Shown piece after piece: positions 57,830-64,000 of a DNA stretch of 64,000 nucleotides. How positions within the stretch are numbered: the first letter of the stretch is position 1; every line of letters starts with the position of its first letter. Both the position numbers and the translations under genes were made by a program. This DNA is from Streptomyces physcomitrii (GTDB lineage: Bacteria; Actinomycetota; Actinomycetes; Streptomycetales; Streptomycetaceae), in assembly GCF_012273655.1 (NCBI RefSeq), contig NZ_JAAWWP010000012.1:1-64000 (forward strand), read 5' to 3'. A model generated the notes under the pieces. That model was not told the DNA's origin and did no database searches. It saw only the letters and a program-made list of their open reading frames with translations.

Positions 57830-58941
57830 GCGGTTTTCTCCTCGCTGGGTGGCGTCTTGCCGAAGCGGCGGCCGAGACGGCGGCCCGCGCCGCGCAGCAG
57901 GTCCGGGCGTTGCAGGACCACGGCGAACACGACGATCGAGCCCTTGATGACCAGTTGCCAGTTGTCGCTGACGGCGTTGAGGCCGAGGACGTTGTCGAGC
58001 AGGGTGAGGATGAGCGCGCCGACGAAGGTGCCGGCGATGGTGCCCTTGCCGCCGGCGAGGCTCGCCCCGCCGATCACGGCCGCGGCGATCGCGTCGAGTT
58101 CGTAGCCGTTTCCCGCCATCGGGTCCGCCGAGGCGCTGTACGCCGCGTCGATGGGCCCGGCGAAACCGGCGAGCATGCCGGAGAGGGTGAACACGGCGAT
58201 CACCACGAAGGTGACGTTGATGCCGGAGAGCCGGGCCGCGGTCGGGTTGCCGCCGACCGCGTACACATGCCGTCCGAAGCGGGTGCGGGAGAGCAGCAGA
58301 TGGAAGACGACGCAGACCAGGACGAAGGCGAGGACGGGGAAGTAGATCCCGTCCGGGCCGAGGACGCCGACCAGGACGTTGTGCCCGGGGGTGCCGAGGC
58401 CCTGGAAGGAGGCGGAGTTCTCGGTGAGCTTGCCGTCCGGGCCCGCGACGGTGGTGCCGACCGAGGCGTTGTCGGACATCTGCCGGTCCAGGCCGCGGGC
58501 GATGGAGAGCATGGCCAGCGTCATCACGAAGGACTGGATGCGCAGCCAGGAGGTGCCCGCGCCGTTGACGAAGCCGAAGGCGGCGCCGATCAGCATGCAC
58601 AGCGGCACGATCTGCCAGACCGGCATGTCGTGGTGGAAGAGCATCATCGCCGCGGCCATCGAGGCGAAGCCCATCAGGGAGCCCACCGAGAGGTCGATGC
58701 CCGCGGTGATGATGACCAGGGTGACGCCGACCGCCAGGATGCCGCGGGAGGAGAAGTTGCCCACCGCGTTGGTGAGGTTGGTCTGGTTGAGGAAGACATC
58801 GCCCTTGGTGGCGACCCCGGCCGCGAAGATCAGCACCAGGCCGATATAGCTCTGCAGGGAGCCGAAGAGCGGCAGCAGCCGCCGCAGCCTCCCGGGTGCC
58901 TTCGCCTCGGCCGCCTCGGCGGTGTCGAGGGTGCTCGTCAT
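57826..58941 (-). CDS. Sugar ABC transporter permease (CUT2, RbsC-like)
   Basis: A 371-residue membrane protein with eight to ten spans. The segment GIDLSVGSLMGFASMAAAM and the cytoplasmic loop VYAVGGNPTAARLSGINV (the EAA-like region of RbsC/XylH) define the family. It pairs as a homodimer with the double ATPase encoded just upstream. Both ends overlap neighbours by ATGA, giving a tightly coupled ATPase-permease-lipoprotein unit. Confidence 0.91.
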   Translation of the reverse strand: MTSTLDTAEAAEAKAPGRLRRLLPLFGSLQSYIGLVLIFAAGVATKGDVFLNQTNLTNAVGNFSSRGILAVGVTLVIITAGIDLSVGSLMGFASMAAAMMLFHHDMPVWQIVPLCMLIGAAFGFVNGAGTSWLRIQSFVMTLAMLSIARGLDRQMSDNASVGTTVAGPDGKLTENSASFQGLGTPGHNVLVGVLGPDGIYFPVLAFVLVCVVFHLLLSRTRFGRHVYAVGGNPTAARLSGINVTFVVIAVFTLSGMLAGFAGPIDAAYSASADPMAGNGYELDAIAAAVIGGASLAGGKGTIAGTFVGALILTLLDNVLGLNAVSDNWQLVIKGSIVVFAVVLQRPDLLRGAGRRLGRRFGKTPPSEEKTA

Positions 58942-60635
58942 GCGCCGCTCTCCTCGTCCTCGTTCGCTTCCTCGGGGCCGCCCCGGGAGCTGTCGGCCCC
59001 GCCGCCCCGGGCGGCCGGTCCCCCGGCGCGGGGCGCGGGCACGGCCGGTCCCGCACCGGGGTCCACCACCGCCGTCTTCGGGGCCTCGGCCACCGTCCGG
59101 CGGGCCATCGCCGCGGTGAGCAGGGACTCCTCGTCGGCCACCGGGCCCCGGGCGGGGTCGCGGTGGAACTCGCCGGTCAGCCGTCCCTCGCAGAGCACCA
59201 GGATCCGGTCGCACATGCCGATCAGCTCCGGCAGTTCGGAGGAGACCGCGAGGATCGCCGTGCCCTGCTGGGCGAGCCTGTCCATCAGGGTGTGGATCTG
59301 CGCCTTGGCACCGATGTCGATGCCCCGGGTCGGCTCGTCCATCAGGAGCAGCCCGGGCTCGGTGAGCAGGCACTTGGCGAGCACGACCTTCTGCTGGTTG
59401 CCCCCGGAGAGCTGCCCGGCCGGGACCTCCATGCCCGGGGTGCGCACCGCGAGCGCGTCCAGCTGCCCGCGCACCGCCGCCGCCTCGCGCCGCCGCCGCA
59501 CCGTCCGCCAGGGGGTGCCGAATCTGCCGAGCGCGGCGAGCGAGGCGTTGAAGCGGACCGTGTTGCCGAGGACCAGGCTCTGCGCCTTGCGGTCCTCCGC
59601 GACCAGGGCGAGGCCCCGGCGGATGGCCTGGCCGGGGCTGCGCGGCCGGTAGGCACGGCCGTCCAGGGTGAACTCGCCGCTCGCCCGGGCCCCGTAGTGC
59701 CCGAAGAGGGACTGGAGCACCTCGGTGCGCCCGGCGCCCATCAGCCCCGCGAGCCCGACGATCTCGCCGGGCGCGACGGTCAGGTCGATGCCGTGCAGGG
59801 CGGGGCCGCCGCCCACCGAGGGCAGCCGCAGGCCCCGTACGCTCAGGCGCGGGGGAGCGGCCGGGGCCTGCGCGGGGCGGCGCGGGTACAGCTCGTCCAG
59901 GGGGCGGCCGACCATCAGGCGGACCAGTTCGGCGCGGCTGGTCTCGGCCATCGCGCGGCGCCCGGTGCACACCCCGTCGCGGAGCACGGTCACCGAGTCG
60001 GCGATCTCCTCGAGTTCCTCCAGGCGGTGCGAGATGTAGACGACGCCGACGCCGCGCGCGGTCAGCCCGCGGATCACGGCGTGCAGTCTGCGCACCTCGG
60101 CGTCGGCGAGGGCCGAGGTCGGCTCGTCCATCACCAGGATCCGCACGTCCAGGCTCAGCGCCTTGGCCACCTCGATCAGCTGGCGCTCGGCGATCTGGCA
60201 GTGCTTGAGGGCCCGGCGGGGCGGCAGGTCGAGGCCGAGTCCGGCGAGCAGCCGGGTGGTGCGCTCCTCCATCTCGCGGCGCCGGACGGTGCCGCGGGCG
60301 GTGGTGGGCTCCCGGCCGAGGAAGACGTTCTCCGCGACGGAGAGTTCGGGCACCAGGTTGAGCTCCTGGTGGATCATCGCGATGCCGTGCCGGGCGGCGT
60401 CCCGCGGGGAGTGCAGCGGGACCGGCTCGCCGTCGCGCAGGATGCTGCCCTCGTAGTCCGCGTGGACCCCGGCCAGGATGTTCATCAGCGTCGACTTGCC
60501 GGCGCCGTTCTCGCCGAGCAGGGCGACGACCTCACCGGCGTGCACGGTGAGGTCGACGCCGCTGAGCGCGCGGACGCCGGGGAACGACTTGGCGATGCCC
60601 CGCATGGCGAGCAGGGGCGGTGCCGATGAGGTCAT
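58938..60635 (-). CDS. Sugar ABC transporter ATPase, double domain (CUT2, RbsA-like)
   Basis: A 565-residue protein with two ATPase domains. The N-domain has a canonical Walker A GENGAGKST (41-49). The C-domain has the degenerate loop GLMGAGRTEV normal for RbsA/XylG-type proteins, and the signature LSGGNQQK. A Pro/Ala/Gly-rich tail of about 50 residues is extra. It powers import of a pentose or related sugar. The stop overlaps the permease ATG, and a 34-bp gap separates it from the isomerase gene. Confidence 0.92.
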   Translation of the reverse strand: MTSSAPPLLAMRGIAKSFPGVRALSGVDLTVHAGEVVALLGENGAGKSTLMNILAGVHADYEGSILRDGEPVPLHSPRDAARHGIAMIHQELNLVPELSVAENVFLGREPTTARGTVRRREMEERTTRLLAGLGLDLPPRRALKHCQIAERQLIEVAKALSLDVRILVMDEPTSALADAEVRRLHAVIRGLTARGVGVVYISHRLEELEEIADSVTVLRDGVCTGRRAMAETSRAELVRLMVGRPLDELYPRRPAQAPAAPPRLSVRGLRLPSVGGGPALHGIDLTVAPGEIVGLAGLMGAGRTEVLQSLFGHYGARASGEFTLDGRAYRPRSPGQAIRRGLALVAEDRKAQSLVLGNTVRFNASLAALGRFGTPWRTVRRRREAAAVRGQLDALAVRTPGMEVPAGQLSGGNQQKVVLAKCLLTEPGLLLMDEPTRGIDIGAKAQIHTLMDRLAQQGTAILAVSSELPELIGMCDRILVLCEGRLTGEFHRDPARGPVADEESLLTAAMARRTVAEAPKTAVVDPGAGPAVPAPRAGGPAARGGGADSSRGGPEEANEDEESGA

Positions 60636-60669
60636 GTCCTTCCTCCGTGGTTCCTGCCCTTCGCCCGGC

Positions 60670-62088
60670 TCAGGCCGCCGAGCCGAAGCCGTCGAAGCGG
60701 ATCCCCAACTGGCGGCATACGGAACGCAGTTCGGCCACGTAGTCACCGGGCACCGCGTGGATGTGGTTGGAGCCGAAGCGGCCGAGGAAGTCGTCGGCGG
60801 GGGCGTCCAGGCGGGCGAAGGCGTGCGGCCACTCGAAGGTGGAGGCGCGCATCATCCGGTCGTTGGTGGCCTCGTCGTAGGTCTCGAAGGAGCCCCGCAT
60901 GACGTGCATCCGGTACTCGCCGCTGTCGCGGGTGAGCCGGGCGAAGGTCAGGTCGCCGGGCGCGGCCAGGTGCTGGACGCTGGCGCCGCCCGCGGGGAAG
61001 TAGAAGACCTCGGGGTGGAAGTGGACCTTGGAGAGGTTCTCGGCGGGGTCCTCGGAGCGGGCGGCGTACCAGGTGGCGTGCTGGCCCGAGTTGCACAGGT
61101 CCCAGACGTCCCGGTCGGCGTGGTAGTGCCTCACGTCCGCGAAGAGCACCGGGTCGCCGGAGAGCAGCTTGAGCAGCTGCATGCTCAGCGCGCCGTCCAT
61201 GTCGGCCTCGGTGGCCGTCACATGGGTCTCCTTGGGGCCCTCCCAGTCGTAGGGGTCGTTGAGGAAGGCCTCGGCGACGTCCATGGTGCAGAAGTGGGTG
61301 GTCAGCTCCGGCTGGCCCTTGATGCCGGAGAAGTCGAGGTTCCACTCCTCGATCAGCTCCCGCATCGCGTAGTACGAGCGGATCTGGCGCTCCAGGAGCT
61401 CGGGGGTGAGCTGCTTGCCGTCGTAGTGCACGCCCGCGGCGCGCTTCTCCAGCCACTCGCGGGCGGCGGTGACCCGGGTCTGCGAGGCGTTCTCACTGCG
61501 CCGGACGATCTCCCACTGGTCGATCTCCTCGACGTCCACCCCGAACTGCCGCATCCACTGGTCGGTGTTGGCGACCGCGGTGTACATGCCCATCGGGCGC
61601 CCGCCGATCCGCCCGAAGGTGGAGCCGCGCAGTCGCTGGACCGCGGTGGCCGCCCGGACCTCGGCGAGGATCCGCTCGCGTACGGCCGGTTCGCCGAGGT
61701 CGCCCCAGGCGCGGCTGTGCACCCGGCCTATCTGGTCCAGGCCGCCGCCGCCCGCGAGCAGTCCGACCATGCCGGGGAACTGCGGGTCGATGTTGGCGAC
61801 CATCAGGAGCGGGCCCCGGGTGGCCTCGGCGGCGAGCATGGTGAAGTGCGGGAAGGTCCACACCGAGTGGTGGAAGATCGTGAGGTCGAGGTGCTGGTCG
61901 CTGAGCCAGCGGGCCTGGCTGGTGGCGAGGGTGTTGCTGCTGACCTGCTCGGGGGCGAGGACCACCTCGTGCCCGGCCTCGGTGAGCATGGCGGCGAGTT
62001 CGCGGGCGGCGCGGGCGATGTGCTCGGTGACGTCGCGGTGGACGAAGTCGCGCCCGTCCGAGAGCGAGAGCAGACCGATGCGTGCCAT
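60670..62088 (-). CDS. L-arabinose/L-fucose isomerase-family protein
   Basis: A 472-residue protein of the FucI/AraA structural family. Segments include TIFHHSVWTFPHFTMLAAEATRGPLLMV, GRIGGRPMGMYTAV and HFHPEVFYFPAGGASVQHL, with conserved His and Glu residues expected to bind Mn. It would interconvert an aldose and ketose in the cytoplasm. GGAGG lies 7 nt before ATG 62088. It sits between two different sugar importers and upstream of a sugar kinase, so it probably begins catabolism of the imported sugar. The actual sugar is undetermined; the actinobacterial subgroup differs from classic AraA. Confidence 0.8.
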   Translation of the reverse strand: MARIGLLSLSDGRDFVHRDVTEHIARAARELAAMLTEAGHEVVLAPEQVSSNTLATSQARWLSDQHLDLTIFHHSVWTFPHFTMLAAEATRGPLLMVANIDPQFPGMVGLLAGGGGLDQIGRVHSRAWGDLGEPAVRERILAEVRAATAVQRLRGSTFGRIGGRPMGMYTAVANTDQWMRQFGVDVEEIDQWEIVRRSENASQTRVTAAREWLEKRAAGVHYDGKQLTPELLERQIRSYYAMRELIEEWNLDFSGIKGQPELTTHFCTMDVAEAFLNDPYDWEGPKETHVTATEADMDGALSMQLLKLLSGDPVLFADVRHYHADRDVWDLCNSGQHATWYAARSEDPAENLSKVHFHPEVFYFPAGGASVQHLAAPGDLTFARLTRDSGEYRMHVMRGSFETYDEATNDRMMRASTFEWPHAFARLDAPADDFLGRFGSNHIHAVPGDYVAELRSVCRQLGIRFDGFGSAA

Positions 62089-62195
62089 GAAGGTGCCTCC
62101 GTGGGGTGGGGTGCGGCGGATGTGCGGGGTGGTCGGGTGCGGCGGACGCGGGGGCGGGGCGCGGCTGCCGGGGCCGGGCGCCCGCCGCCGGAGGG

Positions 62196-63086
62196 TCATT
62201 TGATGCCGGACGTCTTGATGGACTCCACGATCTGCCGCTGGAAGGCGAAGAAGAGCGCGAGCATCGGCAGGGCCGCGACGGTGGCCGCCGCGAGGATGTA
62301 GTTCCAGTTCGAGGTGTACTGGTTCTGCAGGGTGGAGATGCCGAGCTGGACCACGGTCAGATCCGGGTCGTTGGTGGCCACCAGCGGCCAGACGAAGGCG
62401 TTCCAGTTGGCCAGGAAGAAGAAGACCGCGAGCGCCGAGAGGATCGGCCGGGACATCGGCAGCACGATCGACCAGTACACGCGCCAGTGCCCGCAGCCGT
62501 CGACGATCGCCGCCTCCTCCAGCTCGCGCGGCAGCCCCAGGTAGAACTGCCGCAGCAGGAAGATGCCGAAGGCGTTGAAGATCGCCGGGATGATCAGGCC
62601 CGCGTAGCTGTCGAGCAGGTTCAGCTCCCTGGCCACCAGGAAGAGCGGGATCAGTACCACCGGGGCGGTCACCAGCAGGGTGGAGAAGATCAGCGCGAAC
62701 AGCTTCTCCCGGCCCGGGAAGCGCAGCCGGGCCAGCGCGTAGGCGGCCATCGAGTGGAAGAGCAGCGCCACCACGGTGATCACCGCGGAGATCAGGAAGC
62801 TGTTGAGCAGGTACCGGGTGAAGGGCACCTCGGTGAAGACATAGCGGTAGTTGTCGAAGGTGAACTCGCTCGGGAACAGCTTCCCGTCGGTGACCGTGTC
62901 CCGGCTCTTGAAGGAGGCCGAGACCATGTAGAGCACCGGCAGCACGGAGGCCACGGCGAGGACCAGCGCGAGCAGGGTCAGACCGGCCCGGGCGGAGCGC
63001 GCGCGGCCGATGCCGCGCCGGGCGCGCACGGCGGGCGGGGAGTCGCCCCGGCTCCCGGACGAGCCGGTCAGGGTCTCATTCGCCAT
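62196..63086 (-). CDS. Carbohydrate ABC transporter permease (CUT1, MalG-like)
   Basis: A 296-residue membrane protein with six spans. The EAA loop is EEAAIVDGCGHWRVYWSIVLPMSRP. The C-terminus ends in the CUT1-type QRQIVESIKTSGIK. It overlaps the upstream permease gene by 11 bp, so the two form a heterodimer. No matching ATPase is visible; such importers in streptomycetes often use the shared ATPase MsiK. Confidence 0.92.
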   Translation of the reverse strand: MANETLTGSSGSRGDSPPAVRARRGIGRARSARAGLTLLALVLAVASVLPVLYMVSASFKSRDTVTDGKLFPSEFTFDNYRYVFTEVPFTRYLLNSFLISAVITVVALLFHSMAAYALARLRFPGREKLFALIFSTLLVTAPVVLIPLFLVARELNLLDSYAGLIIPAIFNAFGIFLLRQFYLGLPRELEEAAIVDGCGHWRVYWSIVLPMSRPILSALAVFFFLANWNAFVWPLVATNDPDLTVVQLGISTLQNQYTSNWNYILAAATVAALPMLALFFAFQRQIVESIKTSGIK

Positions 63087-64000
63087 CGTCGAACCTCCCG
63101 CCGCGGGTGACCCGGAAGACCACGGCCGAGACCAGCACCATGATCAGCACCAGGAAGGAGCCGAGCGCCGAGGCGTAGCCGTACTCGCCGAAGATGAAGG
63201 CCTGCTGGTAGATGTAGAAGATCGCCAGCGAGGTGCCGTTGGCGGGTCCGCCCGAGGTCAGGACGAAGATCAGGTCGAGCCCGCCGGTCAGCGCGGCCAC
63301 CGTGGACATCAGCAGGACGAAGAAGCTGGTGGGGCGCAGCAGCGGCCAGGTGATGCTGCGGAAGGTCCGCCAGGGCCCGGCACCGTCGATCTTCGCGGCC
63401 TCGTAGAACTCCTGCGGGATCTCCTGGAGGCCGGCCAGGAAGATGACCATGTAGTAGCCCATCATCACCCAGACGGTCACCGCGATCAGCGAGGCGAGCG
63501 CGAGGGAGGGCTCGCCGAGCCAGGAGTGATGGCCGAGCCCGGCGTCCTCGATGGCCCCGCTGACGGCGCCCACCTGGTCGTCCAGGAGGAACTTCCACAG
63601 CAGCCCGACCACCACGAGGCTGATCACGTACGGCAGGAAGAGCGCGGTACGGAAGGCGCCGACGGCGGGCAGCTTCTGCTTGACCAGGAGGCCGAGGCCG
63701 AGGCTGACCGCGAAGAGCACCGGCACCAGGACGACGACGTAGATCGCGGTGATCCGCATCGCGTCCCAGAACAGCGGATCGGACATCATCCGCTCGTAGT
63801 TGCCGAGGCCGACCCAGCGGTAGCTGCCGAAGCCGCTGACCTGGAAGAAGCCGAGGAAGATCGAGAGCAGCATGGGGATGCCGACGAAGAGCAGCAGCCC
63901 GATGCAGTCCGGGGCGAGGAAGAGCGCGGCGGCGAGCCACTCGCGGTGCTTGCGGCTGAGCCGCCGGCGCTCGCGCGCGGCGCGGGCCGGGCGCCGGGCG
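63076..64000 (-). CDS. Carbohydrate ABC transporter permease (CUT1, MalF-like), 5' end outside window
   Basis: At least 308 residues. The frame stays open to the right edge, with a basic cytoplasmic leader (RRRLSRKHREWL) and first span before the internal Met at 63873, so the true start lies beyond 64000. The EAA loop is YEAAKIDGAGPWRTFRSITWPLLRP. It partners the MalG-like permease next to it. A solute-binding protein gene is expected just outside the window. Confidence 0.9.
   Translation of the reverse strand, partial: ARRPARAARERRRLSRKHREWLAAALFLAPDCIGLLLFVGIPMLLSIFLGFFQVSGFGSYRWVGLGNYERMMSDPLFWDAMRITAIYVVVLVPVLFAVSLGLGLLVKQKLPAVGAFRTALFLPYVISLVVVGLLWKFLLDDQVGAVSGAIEDAGLGHHSWLGEPSLALASLIAVTVWVMMGYYMVIFLAGLQEIPQEFYEAAKIDGAGPWRTFRSITWPLLRPTSFFVLLMSTVAALTGGLDLIFVLTSGGPANGTSLAIFYIYQQAFIFGEYGYASALGSFLVLIMVLVSAVVFRVTRGGRFDDGE

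Noticed and set aside
1-64000. tRNA, rRNA, CRISPR arrays, insertion sequences, prophage or integration sites
   Set aside because: No cloverleaf ending in CCA, no spaced direct-repeat array, no transposase or integrase motif and no terminal inverted repeats were seen.

Overview
The window is a high-GC, actinomycete chromosomal segment that reads as Streptomyces. The supporting signs are extreme third-position GC, frequent GTG starts, several leaderless promoters (a -10 hexamer 6-7 nt before the start codon), tandem secreted chymotrypsin-like proteases of the streptogrisin type, a SflA-like SepF paralogue, an isolated second ctaD, and long perfect GC hairpins without U-tracts between converging genes. 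I see no tRNA, rRNA, insertion sequence, prophage or CRISPR array. Most of the window looks like conserved Streptomyces chromosome; the sugar cluster at the right end looks more accessory.

Left part (1-6.6 kb): a truncated AraC-type regulator abuts a tightly coupled operon pnuC-nadR-nrtR-ADP-ribosylglycohydrolase (270-3953). It covers uptake and salvage of nicotinamide riboside under a Nudix-type repressor whose known ligand class is ADP-ribose. A convergent alpha/beta-hydrolase-like gene lacking its nucleophile and an RlaP-type nucleotidyltransferase follow on the minus strand.

6.8-11.4 kb: a coupled housekeeping operon, aroH-tyrA-cmk-plsC-der, ends in a strong hairpin. 11.5-25.5 kb: conserved hypotheticals, a GT4 glycosyltransferase with a coupled partner, a WYL regulator behind a 16-bp repeat array and a 12-bp inverted repeat, a stand-alone cytochrome oxidase subunit I, an I78 inhibitor, a PAP2 membrane protein, a DHA2 efflux pump, a glutaryl-CoA-type acyl-CoA dehydrogenase, a SepF-like protein and a DUF5685 protein with a dense cysteine tail.

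25.6-33.3 kb: a divergent polar-solute ABC importer linked to an FAD/NAD(P) protein and two LLM flavin monooxygenases. The gene set suggests import and oxidation of a small, possibly organosulfur, compound. 34.0-36.6 kb: two paralogous secreted serine proteases. 37.0-41.8 kb: a damage-inducible pair, dnaE2 plus a catalytically degenerate Y-family polymerase, behind a near-consensus LexA box. 41.9-55.1 kb: a large secreted phosphodiester glycosidase/metallophosphatase, two secreted lipases, small hypotheticals, GNAT, GntR, AAA and CoA-transferase genes, and an orphan type ISP specificity domain.

55.2-64.0 kb: a minus-strand sugar catabolic cluster running in from the right edge. It holds two CUT1-type permeases, an arabinose/fucose-isomerase-family enzyme, a CUT2-type importer (ATPase, permease, lipoprotein) and an FGGY kinase. 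An extraordinary poly-G/poly-C tract lies between the importer and the kinase.
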